Origin: Primula veris
Taxonomy: Eukaryota; Streptophyta; Magnoliopsida; Ericales; Primulaceae
DNA length: 64,000 nt
Direction of reading: 5' to 3'
NCBI GenBank assembly: GCA_963682055.1
Contig: OY821747.1
Location: forward strand, 19,022,258-19,086,257
A program made the position numbers and the translations under genes. Positions 10,571 through 23,219 of the stretch are shown here, piece by piece (position 1 is the first letter of the stretch; each line of letters opens with the position of its first letter). The notes under the pieces are model-generated. The model was not told where the DNA came from and did not search any database. It saw nothing but the letters and a program-made list of their open reading frames with translations.

Positions 10571-11081
10571 GGGTAAATCATGTGTTGTGCAATAAATAAA
10601 TATTTTTGGGGTAAATTGTCTCCAAAAAATTGATTATAGGAACCAATAAATTGTAATGGAAATAAAGCTTATATTTAAGAATAAACTTTGATTTTGATAT
10701 TTTATATTTTGACAAAGTTGGGTTTATCAACAGACTTAAAATAGATAGGTAAAATATGATAGTAATTCAAATGTGGTGACTAGTAAGTACCGTTTGAATA
10801 AAAACTTAAAAGGATAAATTACAATACTAACACAAACGATGAAAGGCATGTAAAAATAGTTTAACCGAAATAAAAGACTACTGTAGTAATAAAGAAATAA
10901 AGAAAGGAAAGAAAGAAAAAGGAAGGAAAGAGAGGGTGGGGGTGGGGGAGGGGAATATCCAAAGAGCATAAAAATAAAGAAAACTGGAGAGTTGAGCATA
11001 GAATCAGGAGATAATCAAAATGCACAACGAATATTCGACGTGGAGATGCGTTTTACCCAATCCATTTAACATACACACACA

Positions 11082-11263
11082 CATATATATATATATAAAT
11101 CAGTTCTTCTCTTTTTCTTCCATCCATAAATCACGTATTCCTCTCCTCCCCTTATAATACATACAAATTTATCTATCTCTCTATCTCTCTGTGTGTGTGT
11201 ATTATCTGTTTGTAATATTTATTTTAAAAAATTACATTAAAACAGATAAAAACAACAACAACA
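11082..11263 (+). promoter_or_regulatory. probable core promoter and 5' UTR of the GDPD gene
   Basis: TATATATATATAAATC at about 11083-11097 can serve as a TATA box. Downstream is a pyrimidine-rich leader (CTCTTTTTCTTCC, then TCTATCTCTCTATCTCTC and a short GT run) that is typical of plant 5' UTRs, followed by ACAACAACAACA just before the ATG. Confidence 0.45.
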
Positions 11264-14200
11264 ATGGCTTTGAAAGCTGTTCATGTCTCAGATGTTCCTA
11301 ATCTTGATCATGTCTCTATTTCCCTTATTTCCACCGGTAATTTATTATTTTCTCATTACCAACAATGTTTTCTTGTTTTTTTTTTGTTATGTTACAATTA
11401 TTGTCCTTTTTATTACTATTTACATGAAGGACCTAGGTGAGGGCTGACCCGGACTATTAATCATCCATTGAAGCATATTTTTATATATTTTTTTGAATGA
11501 AAAATTTTATTAAAAAAATGAAATGTACCGAGCAATACTTCTTTTTTATTATTTGCCAAATCTTTTTTTTTTTTTTTTAATTCGAATCTTTTAGCATTAC
11601 AACGATTTTTAGTAGTGTAATTAATTTTTTTTGTCTTTTGAAATTTTTTCTAATTTTTTTTTTTCTAAAAAAGCAAAAAAATTACAGTGGAAAATGTGTA
11701 GTTATATAATGAAAATAGTGATGGTAGGTTGGTATTAAAAAGTTAAAAGAAGAATTGGTTATAAATATATGGAATTGTATGAATATTGTAGGTGAAGGTG
11801 GTGGGGAGAGAAAAGTGGGATATAAAATAATAGATAAATTTGCAGTAATAGGACACAGAGGAAGTGGGATGAATCTGTTACAATCTTCAGATCGAAGGAT
11901 GAATTCGATAAAAGAGAATTCTATTCTTTCTTTTAACCAAGCTTCTCAATTTTCCCTTGATTTTATCGAATTTGACGTTCAGGTACCTAACTCTTTTTTT
12001 TTATTAAAACTACTTTTCACCCTTTATTCTATTTTTTTATTTTTATTATTATCGGTGCCGCTGTGTATGGACACCGCATTTAATTGCCACATGTACATTA
12101 GTTTTATTTATTACTGTGTTGTACTATTATTGGTACTTTACATGAAAATATTTATTTGTCTGAAACTCATAATACAGTTAAGCTAATAAATCGGGGGGAC
12201 CACCGATAGGTACAAAATATAATGAGTTTTTATTACCTTAATTTAGCATTAAAACTGTATAAATAAGTTACTGATAAGCTTTTTTTTTCTTTCTTTTCCT
12301 TATTTTTTTTTAACCTTTTCTGGGCTTGTGGTGGGTGGAATAGAAGTTTTAGTCAGAAAAGTAAAAAAAAATCAAATGTAATTTTCCACAGGTTACCAAA
12401 GATGACTGCCCCATTATTTTCCATGATGACGTCATCCTCTCTCAAGAAAACGTAAGCATCCTCCTTTCTCTTTACTTTTTTTTTTTTTTTAAAGTATTTT
12501 TATCTGTAATTTCTCGAATTGTTCTGCCAAAGGAAATAAATAAATAAAAGTATTCGCAAATTCGTTATGTGTACTTTATAACTAGTCCAGGGCCAGGGTA
12601 GTAAAAAGTAATTTGTTTATACGCATGTTTGATCAAAATCTAAAAATAATGGCGTTCAGCCCCCATATCATTAAAAAAACTCGTTTATGGTTTTAAAAAA
12701 TATACTCCATTTAAAATTGCTATAGTTTTAATTTCTAAATATCGGGCCCTTCCATTTAAAATTGCTATAGTTCTAATTTCTAAATGAGGGCAACAATTTA
12801 TTTTTTCCCCAAGATCGGTTTGCTACAATTCTTTTCAAATTGCAGTGGAATTACTTGTTACCTCCATTGAACAGCCAAAAAATGCATATAATTGAAATAC
12901 ATTATTCTTTTTAAAAAATGTTTCTCGTCTCGGCTGTTAGATTTTGATTCGATAGCTGAGGTTGGCTCCCGTGTTTTTTGATAAGTTGGCGACTCCTTTT
13001 TTTCTAAACCCAGGCTGTTTTCTTAATGTTTCATTAAAAGCTAAATATGAAATTTCTAAAACAACAGGGGACTTTGTATAAGAAGAGAGTAACGGAATTG
13101 AGTCTAGCTGAGTTTCTCAGCTACGGACCACAAAGAGAGGCAGAAAAGGTTGGAAAGCCTCTTTTGAGGGAAACAAAAGATGGCAAGTTTTTAAAATGGG
13201 ATGTTGAAAAAGATGATTTCCTTTGCACCCTTGAAGAAACATTTCAAAAGGTTGATTCTTCTCTAGGGTTCAACATCGAGTTGAAATTTGATGATCATGT
13301 TGTTTATCAACAACAAACCCTCGTTAATGCCCTCGAAGCAGTATTAAAGGTTGTTAATGAGAATGGTAAAGGCAGGCCTATTCTGTTCTCTAGCTTTCAA
13401 CCTGATGCAGCTCTACTTATGAAGAAACTGCAGAACACTTATCCGGTAATATAATATTCCTTCATTCTTGGCGTAGTTCTATCGATTTGATAAATTTAAT
13501 AACTAAGCATGTCTTTCACCGGTCAATTATCTGAATGAAATTGTGTGAGTAGGCTTATACCTCCCCTATGAATATAGAAGGTTGGGGTTTATCATCTCAC
13601 AATTGGGGAGTTAAAATGACAACTACTTACCGAACTTTAGATAGAAACCCTACTTGGCTACTCTATGACAAATCTGTAAATTTTTTTCCTAAAGAAAATC
13701 CTTGCATATAATTTTCCATATAGGATGTGCAGACATGTACTACAAACAGATAATAACCTAAAACTTCCAATAACGGCTAGGTACTGGTGCTAACCGCCTT
13801 TTCAGATGGCACCAAATCGGGTATATTACAGTTTAGCTGTCAGAGTTAAAAGGGGAGGACTAATATTAGCTACAGCATGCTTGCTAAAAAAGACGAGTGG
13901 ATATCGAGCTGCTTATTAGTGTTGAAAAATGATTTATTTTATAATTAATTCTTTTTTCTTTAATTGTAAATACAGGTCTTCTTTCTAACCAATGGAGGTA
14001 ACGAGATATACTACGATGCTAGAAGGAATTCGTTAGAGGAGGCTCTAAAGCTGTGTGTGGAGGGTGGATTGGATGGGATTGTATCCGAGGCCAAAGGAAT
14101 TTTTAGAAATCCAGGAGCTGTGCCCAAAATTAAAGAGGCCAAACTCTCCCTTTTGACTTATGGAAAATTAAAGTAAGCCATCATTTAGATTGTATAGAAA

Positions 14201-14513
14201 GTATTATTATAACTCTTTTATCAAAAATATTTAGTGCCGCCTCACTAATATAATTGTATTTTATGATAATTACAGTAATGTGCCTGAAGCGGTATACTTG
14301 CAACATCTGATGGGAGTGCATGGAGTGATAGTTGATTTGGTTCAAGAGATTTCAGAGGCTGTATCGCTAATGATAAAAAAGCCAAAAACAGAGGAAGTAG
14401 AGGGCAAAGAAGCAATATTATTAGAAGGGGAAGATATTAAAACAAAACCCCAATTTGCCGAAAGGGAGCTGTCGTTTCTGCTCAAACTTATACCGGAGTT
14501 GATACAGTTATAA
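11264..14513 (+). CDS. GDPD1: glycerophosphodiester phosphodiesterase, GDPD1-type
   Basis: Six exons: 11264-11336, 11792-11982, 12392-12451, 13068-13445, 13976-14172 and 14276-14513. All have GT-AG borders and consistent phase, and together encode 378 aa. GDPD enzymes hydrolyse glycerophosphodiesters to glycerol-3-phosphate plus an alcohol and help recycle phospholipids, notably under phosphate shortage. The protein starts MALKAVHVSDVPNLDHVSIS. Family motifs are clear: IGHRGSGMN with the catalytic His, KENSILSF, FIEFDVQVTKDDCPIIFHDD with metal ligands and the second His, FNIELK, and the conserved end ERELSFLLKLIPELIQ. Length and order match the plant GDPD1/2/3 group, whose Arabidopsis GDPD1 is plastid-located; I see no strong transit peptide. 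No disruption is visible, so it is likely functional. Intron 3 (12452-13067) contains a 45-bp tandem duplication near 12708-12785. Confidence 0.93.
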
Positions 14514-15646
14514 GGATTACTCACTTCTGTATCACCCCAATTTTTTCACAGAGTGTATTTTCGTCGATTTACTTTTCTTGAATTACTGTAAGGTTGGCGT
14601 AGTGTGGCTGTAATTTGTAAATACTATTTTTTTTTTTTATCATCTTATTAGTTTAGACCTAAATTAGTCATCTGAGATTCTCATTATGGTTGTTTTCATT
14701 TCTTGTTCTGATATCTACTTCTGTAATGACCCATGAAGGAAAAAGGGACACAATCCATGTTTTTTCTAACTTAACTTGAATTGAATCCCTCTTCTATGTT
14801 ATAGTTGAAGAACACTATATCCTCAACTTTTTCATAATTCACGAACCTCTCTTAGTGATAGTCAAATTCAATTAGAGCAGCTTTTCTGATCCTGCTATGA
14901 TGCTATCTACCTTGAGCGAATGGAAAAATTTCTATTGATCTATAATCAACTTATTTAGGGAGTCCATGGTTATGTTTAGTTAAATTCCCTTTATCGAAAT
15001 GTCAATTCCAGATTTATCTGGAGACTTGTCATTTCTTTGTTAAAAGTACTTACTGGAGTATACCAGATCCAGATGGGTGAAGGGGGTGGTCCAAGTGAAT
15101 ATAATGTTAGATGAGTCGTGAGACGGATTATGTGGACCGAGTTAGGCACGTAATGTTACATGATTGCAGGCTATTTTGCTATTAATAGTTATTCACATCG
15201 ATTAGACTTTCATTTGACACATATTTTGCTCAAAAAACATGAAAACACGTCTTTAGCTTCTGAATGCTGAATAGAATGACACTCGTCAAATTTCTCCAGA
15301 AGTATTTTTGACTATTTCATGTAGTGCATTCGTAAGTAAGTAATGTTTTCGACTTAGTTTTTCTCTTATAGCTCGGCAGTTAGCCCGTTTCTGAAGAAGT
15401 ATTATTGAATATCAGCCCGTTCATGGAGAAGTATTATTGAATAGTTCTACACTTTTGTACATAGATTTTCTTATACCCACTTTAATTTTCTCTTAGCAGT
15501 TACGTGAATTAACTTGTGTTTCACGGGATAAAATTATCCTAATAAAATTTGAACTGAAATTGGGAAGGGGCCGTGCGAACGCAGTTCACCGCTAACACAA
15601 ATTATGATGTAGGAGCAGCCACTTAGGCTTACCTTAGACGGGCATC
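14514..15646. other. 3' flank of GDPD and intergenic DNA
   Basis: No gene is recognised. The first 150 bases are the probable 3' UTR. The remainder is AT-rich, with a repeated GAAGTATTATTGAATA motif near 15393-15435. Confidence 0.5.
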
Positions 15647-16720
15647 GGGATAATATCACTTTATTGTCTTGAGTTTTGGGTCATATTTACTTCAGTGACC
15701 TGACTTTCAAAAATGTTGAATTACTGACATATGTTTCACATATACTTTGATTTAATAACCTGCTTAACTTCAAAGTTTTAAACAATTACAATACAACTAA
15801 CTTAGTTTAAAAATTAATAAAATAGACACCGATTTGTTGAAATTGACAAAATTAACTCTTTAATTTTACAATTTTTGTAAAACACGCGTTTTTTAATAAG
15901 CAAACTTTTCTTTATAATAAATACAATTCTAGACATAATTTTTGAAAAAAAAAACGGTTTTTAATACAATTTTTCTAACAAAATAAACACTACATTTAAT
16001 TTATTTTTTTCTTTTCAAAAAGGTTTTAATCCATAAAAAATTTGTTTTAATCCGCAAAAATTACACTACAACCGTAAATAATTTTTGGTAATTAATTTTT
16101 TTTTACTGATTAATATTAAAGAAAATTACACTACGCGTATCTTGATTATTTGATAGTCTGGTAAAAATGTCAATTTGTCTTTTTGTGAACCTTTTTATTA
16201 CGAAAAAAATAGTATAACTCCATACTGAAGTCATGGGAACGTAAAATTTTATGTGTGATAACTCCATGTAATTTTCTTTAATAATTTTCTGTAATTTACC
16301 GGATAATTTTTAATATTAATTCGTACATTTTTTTTTAATTATCAAAAATTATTTACGGATGTAGTGTAATTTTTACTGATTAAAACAATTTTTTTACAGA
16401 TTAAAACCTTTCTGAAAAGAACAAAAATTATGTCTAAAATTGTATTTATTATAAAGAAAAGTTTGCTTATTGAAAAACGTGTGTTTTACAAAAATTGTAA
16501 AATTAAAAAGTTAATTTTATCATTTTCAATAAATTGGTGTCTATTTTATTAATTTTAAAACTAAGTGGGTTGTATTGTAATTGTTTAAAACTTGTGAAGT
16601 TAAGGAGTTCACTAAATCAAATTATATGTGAAATCTGGGTCACAAATTCAATATTTTTGAAAGTCGAGTCACTGAAGTAAGTATGACTCAAAACTCAGGA
16701 CACTAAAGTGATATTACCCC
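15647..16720. mobile_element. foldback element of about 1.07 kb
   Basis: The ends are near-perfect inverted copies: GGGATAATATCACTTTA at the left and the complement of GGGGTAATATCACTTTA at the right. The arms run for about 400 bases on each side and include AAAACTCAGGACAC-type and AAACACGCGTTTTT-type blocks in inverse order. A short non-repeated centre lies near 16100-16330. No ORF and no exact target duplication were found. A non-autonomous DNA transposon is the likely origin. Confidence 0.7.
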
Positions 16721-18259
16721 GACATGCACCTCTCCAAAATGCAATGGAGGTCACCAACTTAGGGCATGGGACTTGTTGATCACTCATTGACCCCGTTCAG
16801 GAGAGAAGAGGCCATAGACTATACTTTTATGTATAGTTTGAAAAACTATCACCGTTTTACCGTTGTATACTTAATAATAAATAAATGGCTCCAATTAACT
16901 TAGTTTTAAAACATTAAAAAAAAAAAATCTCCACATTAGAAAGAAGACGGAGAATTTCCCAAACAGAAAGAGCAGAATAGGGCCACAGAAAACTATACCA
17001 TCGAGCCATCGCCACAACGCATCTCCACATCAAATTTTTGCTTCTCCAACAAACCTTCAAAGGCACATACCATAGTATCGAATAAGGCGTAAAATAATAA
17101 AAAGAAAGAGCCAAGAGATAGGATTTTTAGTTTATTTTTCATCTGTCTTTCCACAATTGATTCATCTATATTTTCTTCTTTGTTCATAGTCTTTGTCTAC
17201 TGGTATAATTTTTTTAGTTATAGTTTACTTCGATGCATTCCAAATGTTTTAGGAAATGCAACTATAAACGATATTTTTTTTTTTCCTTTTGAGGTTAAGT
17301 TGGTTGCTTATTGATAATCTCGTGTGCTGATGTAGCAATGACTTGTGATCATTCAATTGAAATGTAGTGCTTTATTTTGTATGAAGTATTGGACACATCT
17401 TGCTTATGTACATTTTGTAAATTACAGTTTTTGGCATTTTATATCGGTTCATCTCGTAAATGAAATGCAAAAAGAATGGAAAAAGTGTGAATGTAAATTT
17501 GGAGTTGATTGTGAATGCTCATGATTAAAATTGTGATTGGCTTTATAGGCTCGACTGTTATGAAACTCAACTCAAAAAAGTTGTAATTTACTTAAAACTA
17601 AATGAGGCAACAACGGAAAAATAAAAATGGCAGTGTCTGAGCTAATGCTGCAGCGAGCTACATTTTTAACTTTAGATACATACCAAGTGTTTGAGGAAAT
17701 GCCTCAATGAGCTTTTTTTTTCTTTTTTGAGGCGAATGCCACGAGTTCCTTTTGTAGCTTCCAAATAATCAGCATTTCCTCAAAGCAAACTATATTTTAC
17801 CAAAAAATCAAAACTCAGTGAGCTAGAAAGTCGCAGTTCACTCATGTGACATAGAGGAATAAACTATGTCAGAGTTCAACCTGCTTTTTAACCCAACTGA
17901 AATAAAACTGCGTCAATATATGTGCGACATAGAGGAATAAAATTTTGCAGTAACCCACATTCAAATATCTACAATTGCATAAGACAAATTTTCCTTACAA
18001 TTCATTTTCAAATTAAAAGCAAAAGTCACCAAATCTGCTGCAAATATAGTTAACAAAAATATCTTTTAGTTATCCAACCATCTTTCTTCAAAACATAATC
18101 AAAATTCTGCAATCAGAGTCTTTCTTCAACCACATCTACTCGAGTCCAAGACCTGAAAGAAAATGCAAAATTAGACAAATTTTGTTCAAACGAATAATTT
18201 TAATTTGAAAATAAATTTGTAAATTTGATTTACCTAAACATTAATCGGATGCTACATTT

Positions 18260-20919
18260 TTAAATTTTGTTATCTTTGTTACGGGTTGCTATTTTTTTCT
18301 TTTTAGTGCTACACCCTTTCGATCTTTCCGTACAAGATTTTTCTTGTTACTTTCTACCACATTTGTTACCTTCTATTGGTTTCAAACCGGTCACTTTGTT
18401 ATCAATAGGCTCATCTGCCACACCATCCACATTAATTTCCTGCATCTCATTTTTGTCAATGAAATCATCTTCGGCGGCTATAAGTTTCATAATACGATCA
18501 ATATAAACATGCTTTTCTTTAGTTTGATATACAAGACGGATAAATTTGAACATTGCAACATTTTCAGCATCCGACTGTTCAGGTACATGGGAGTCAATGT
18601 CCGCGAATCCACTCCTAGCATTTTTTGTCCATCTCTTTTGGGGTTTTATAGGTTTAGTACACCAAACTATCAACTTTTAATGATTTGGGTACCCACCTTT
18701 CAAATTTTCCAATTTAGGTACCACACTATAATAACTTTCCAATTTAGGTACCACCGTCTAAATAAATCACGGAATCATGTCACGTGACATTTGACAAATA
18801 TTAATTTGAGAGGCTAATTTGTTAATTTTGCACAAAAATATGTCATCCTATAAAAATGTTTTCCCCAATTTCACACATAACAAAAATTTGGATTATATGC
18901 TAATTTTTTTATGTGTGAAATTGGGGGAAAATTTTTTCTAGGATGACATATTTTTGTGCAAAATTGTCAAATTAGCCTATCAAATTAATGTTTGTCAAAT
19001 GTCACGTGACATGATTCCGTGATTTATTTAGACGCTGGTACCTAAATTGGAAAGTTATTATAGTCTGGTACCTAAATTGGAAAATTTGAAAGGTAAGGTA
19101 CCCAAATCGATAAGATCACTATAGTTTGGTGTAGTAAATGTGTTTTTTTCCACTTTTTTATATATCTATCAGAAATCGCACAAATACCGTAAATATCAAA
19201 TATCCTTAAAATATGTGCATATAAGTATCCATATCTCTCAAACATACAACAATCACATGAAATAGTTACCAATGTAGGATCATAATTAATTTTATATATC
19301 CGATTACCGTCGGACCCATTCTTTATATGTGGCCCATGAACAATGTTCATCTCATCAAAGAAAACATTATGCATCCTATCAAACTGCTTACTAAATCGAT
19401 GAAACAAACATGGTGTATAAACTTGGCCGGCATGTTTTAGTATTTTAGAACTCCTTATTGGTATATGTGAAGAAGATTGCCTACATGTGAAGTCACTTTT
19501 CCTTTTTCGCTCTCTAACCCCATCTAAAAAACAGTCAAACCTCTTGAAAAACTTCTTCATAGTTATGCCGGTCCCCAACTCTCTTTTAAGTCTTTCATTC
19601 ACACTTTCAACTAGCTGAGTATTACGTACTCCCGCGCTAAATATATCCATTTTATATGCAACACTCCAATGTTTTTTGATGTCATAAAACCCAATCAATC
19701 ATTTATTACCCACCATATTGTATTTTTTTGTTATGTTTGTCCACGTATGCTCAAATTTTGCATTTCACAACTCTTGTATATGCATTATTTGAGGTCTTTC
19801 ACAAAAAAAAAGTCCAATTTTTTTTGCAACACTATTTGCGGTTTCTTTGTTGCATTTTGAATTATATGCCAACTATACAAAGAATGTCGCACAGTAGCAA
19901 TTACCACTTCTAAAGCATTTTTCACCGCGGCGTCTTGGTCAGTAAAAATCACTGTAGAGATTTTTTCACCATGACAATCAAGAAATACTTTAAAAGCCCA
20001 CGCGAATGAAGGTATTTTTTCTCTAAATAATAAACATCCATCAAATACCACGCATTGTCTATGCTTATTAAAGCCTGTAAAAATTCCAAGGTCGTGATAC
20101 CTTATTAATTCCAAATGTCGTGTCAAACATAACGACGTCTCTGAATGTCTGGTAGTCAACAATCATTCGAGTATCGGACCAAAATATATTAGTAAGTTTT
20201 CCTTTATTATCATATTCATAGTCATGAAAAAATAAGGGGAATATTTTCTTTTTCTGTCGAAAATACTCTAAAATGGTAGAGACTTCTCCCAATCTCAAAA
20301 TTTTTTGTCTACGCAAATATGATTTAATATCCTCTGTAAGAAAACCGATATTTGTTGATCCACCGGCTAGTATACTGATGTATTTATGAGTAGTTTTGGG
20401 AGCTAAACTCACAGCTGCTGCAACATTAATGGCCTTAGCTTGAACATCGTTAATGTGTTGATATGATTTGAAATATTATGTTGTAAGTCGGTCTTCCAAA
20501 AGATGATTATGATACTTAACAAATGTGATTACTTTAAATTTACTCGTATCTTTGATTAATCTAATTCTCATAATACATAAGCAACCACATCTTGTTTCAG
20601 AACGCTTTTTGTAAACAATCGTTCGCTCGTCATTTTATTTTTTCCATTCCTTAGTACATGAATAGTCTCTGCTATTTGTGTCAAATCCCGTAATACGTCC
20701 ATACTTATTTCAATAAATGTGACTTACTTCAAGCAAATCAAAAAATATACCAACACGGGGTTCACAAACAGAATTAGCTTCAAACTTTTCCTCAACCGAG
20801 ACAGACTCTTTAGTTATGCTACCAATATCATCTATTGGGTGTCCACTATCATTTCCTTGTCTAGTATCATCTCCTATATGACCGTCCTGAGGCAATTCAT
20901 TCAAATCCATATCAATCAT
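18260..20919 (-). pseudogene. FAR1/FHY3-related MULE transposase, broken
   Basis: Pieces of one protein lie in several minus-strand frames. The N-terminus is MIDMDLNELPQDGHIGDD with CEPRVGIFFD (about 20919). The MULE core carries VSTILEYFRQ, VVMFDTTFGINK, TGFNKHRQCVVFDG and VIFTDQDAAVKNALEV (20412-19785). The late part carries NTQLVESVNERLKRELGTG and a SWIM-type finger CDCCMFERYGYLYAHIL (19698-19140). The C-terminus RWTKNARSGF is at about 18640. The acidic residues of the D-D-E core are still visible as MFDTTF, FTDQDA and VESVNE. The gene is dead: it changes frame several times and a MITE at 18657-19134 splits the C-terminal region. Domesticated FAR1/FHY3 factors share this ancestry, but the enclosing terminal repeats argue for a transposon. 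Confidence 0.8.
18657..19134. mobile_element. 478-bp hairpin MITE inserted in the transposase pseudogene
   Basis: The two halves are inverted copies of about 220 bp around a centre near 18890. The ends are GTACACCAAACTAT and, complemented, CTACACCAAACTAT. Inner blocks such as CACGGAATCATGTCACGTGA appear in both arms. TA flanks each end (18655-18656 and 19135-19136), consistent with a Stowaway/mariner-type target. It has no ORF. The transposase C-terminal reading resumes beyond it. Confidence 0.8.
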
Positions 20920-21620
20920 GTGAAATCATTTAAAAATTGTATCAAAATTATGATGATTTGTATTTAGTGACATATACCAACGAGTGGCCATATATAATTC
21001 ATCAAATTTTACATTTGTATTACATTAAAAAAAACTCTCAAGTTTTATGCTCAAAAACTTTTAATGATTTAACCAAATAAAAGAAGTTTTAAAATTAATG
21101 TGTTTTACAAGGAGGTTACCAACATTTATAAGTTTTCCATAAAAAAATCAACCGATCTAATACTTGCTAATTAGACAATTAGGTCAGAGATCAAATAACT
21201 ATTTGATATCAAAGGTAGCTATTTCATGTCAAATAGATTGTTCAAAACGCAATTAAAATATAAAAACCAATTAAACATTATACATGTATCAAAACGGAAT
21301 GTAAATGGATTTAAATTGGTTGTTCTTTCTATTATATTTCCTTGTCAATTGCACTGATAAAGAGGTTTAGAAGATCGAAGTAATATGCAGAGACATGGAG
21401 TACTAGGGTTTATAAAGTTGCATCAGTTTGGTAAGAAGTAGTAAAAGATTGGGACATTCTTTTGTACCAATTCTCGCCAAAGTGATTTTGGCCCTTTTTA
21501 TTAGAGTTTTTGTTTAATGTTTTAAAACTAAGTTAATCACATCAATTCATTTCTTATTAAGGATTCAATGGTAAAACAGGATAATTTGTCAAACTATACA
21601 TAAAAGTATAGTCCGTGGCC

Positions 21621-22628
21621 CAGTTAATTTCCTACCAATACAATTTTTGATTGAATCAATATCAAAAGAGAACCAAATAAACATTAGAATACTCGTGTTG
21701 TGTGCTTTCATAATATGATAGGTGAAATACTTGATTGCAACACGATGCACATGTGGAACCTTGATTATCATGATTAAGAATTAAGATGAAGAACCAAAAA
21801 AAAGATGGTGATGAGGGACAGGGCCAGTCCGAGAGAGTGTAAAACACCTAAGATATCAATTGATCCCACACCAAAAAAGCGTCTTTTACGAATAAAATTT
21901 AAACACTAAGGAATAGGACAGAACTAAAAGTCTTAACAAATTGCGAAGTACTAATACAAATTTGTTGTAGATTAATGGTGGAGTGCTCTCTTTTTAATTG
22001 AGAGTTTTCATGTTTGAGACTTGCAAATAGGCGCACTAAAAGGATAATATTACATTCTGAAAACTGTATATACATACAATTTGTAAAAAAAAAATAAAAA
22101 AATTAGCGCCTTTTATTGGTCGACGCCTAAGCAGCTTATATGCTATTTTATATGTTTTTTTTTTTTAGTTTTCACTTATATATTATTTTTTAAGTTATAG
22201 CAGTTAACTATAATTTACTTGTTTCTTATAAGTTACTTCTCATTTAACTTATGAATTACTTTTAAATTAAATTTATTTTAAAAAATAATTTATTTTGAAC
22301 TTGTAAAATTTTCAAATATTATTTTTAAGATTTAAATATTTTAATTATTTTATACCATAAGTTATCTTTTGTTATAGTCAACACGTTGGTTCCGAAAATA
22401 TTTTCTTACCAATTTTATACGAAGTTATTTTCCTTAAATTTATCTCAATTCTTGAAAATATGAGTACGTATTTTCTGGTCAAATAAACACACATAAAACT
22501 GTATTTTCCGTAAAAATATTTTACAGCCTCTATTTTTCATAAAAGAAACAATTAAGAGACATGTTTTTTTTATATATATAAAAAAAAACTAAAATAACAT
22601 TGTATAGTAGACTCTTACTAGAAAATAA

Positions 22629-22682
<54 letters not shown>

Positions 22683-22980
22683 ATATATATATCGATGTAG
22701 TGCAAATCCAAATAATAAAATAAATAAATATTGAATAAATATATTATTGATACCATCTGCCGGCTAGTGAGACCATGTGCGGGCAAAGCGGAAGCTGTAA
22801 TAACACGTTGCTCCCTTGCTATGTTAAACATAAAACTCGAGAGATATAAATTGTAAAAAACATGCATGTTGATTTGTTTATGAATAATTTTACTTTATAC
22901 ATATTTGTAGTCTAATGGAAAAGTTCTAAACATGGAAATAGTAGAGATCAAATAATTTGGATAAGGAAATAAAATGATAT
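21621..22980. other. intergenic AT-rich DNA
   Basis: No supported gene. It contains an (AT)n tract at about 22634-22692. A short GC-richer patch at 22752-22815 (CTGCCGGCTAGTGAGACC) stands out from its surroundings, but I cannot assign it. Confidence 0.5.
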
Positions 22981-23160
22981 TGTACACAATTGTAATCAAC
23001 CATATTAGAATTGTATGTAATCTCATACATAATAAAATATTATCAAAACATACAACCAAAACAAATTATTATCAAAACATACAATTGACTCAAATATAAA
23101 AAAAAAAATATTTATCTTCACATACCAAAAAATTTCTCTTTCTCCTCTATCTCTTTGCTC
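22980..23160. other. possible left terminal region of a degenerate MULE
   Basis: ATTATCAAAACATACAA occurs here and an inverted, diverged counterpart (CAAAATATACAAC when complemented) lies near 26530-26560. With the MULE-like fragment at 25557-25811 this hints at an element spanning about 22980-26660. The ends are too diverged for a firm call. Confidence 0.25.
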
Positions 23161-23219
23161 TCTCTTTCTAAATCATTATTTTTTTTTTCACAAAATACTA
23201 TCTTATTTAATGTTAAAAT

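Larger units (their letters stand above)
16810..21620. mobile_element. degenerate Mutator-like element (MULE) with FAR1-type transposase
   Basis: Terminal inverted repeats of about 110 bp enclose the element. The left end reads GGCCATAGACTATACTTTTA; the right end, complemented, reads GGCCACGGACTATACTTTTA. Both continue to AACTTAGTTTTAAAACATTA. The interior holds a minus-strand transposase pseudogene (18260-20919). I could not find a 9-bp target duplication in the flanks, in keeping with an old insertion. Non-coding stretches at 16920-18240 and 20920-21500 show nothing else I can name. Confidence 0.7.

Noticed and set aside
10736..10999. 87-aa minus-strand ORF rich in Pro, Leu, Phe
   Set aside because: Result of a purine-rich tract (GAAAGGAAAG, GGGGGTGGGG) just upstream of the GDPD promoter.
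16914..17187. Two overlapping minus-strand ORFs (64 and 66 aa)
   Set aside because: They lie next to the MULE terminal repeat, are short and in different frames, and match nothing I know.
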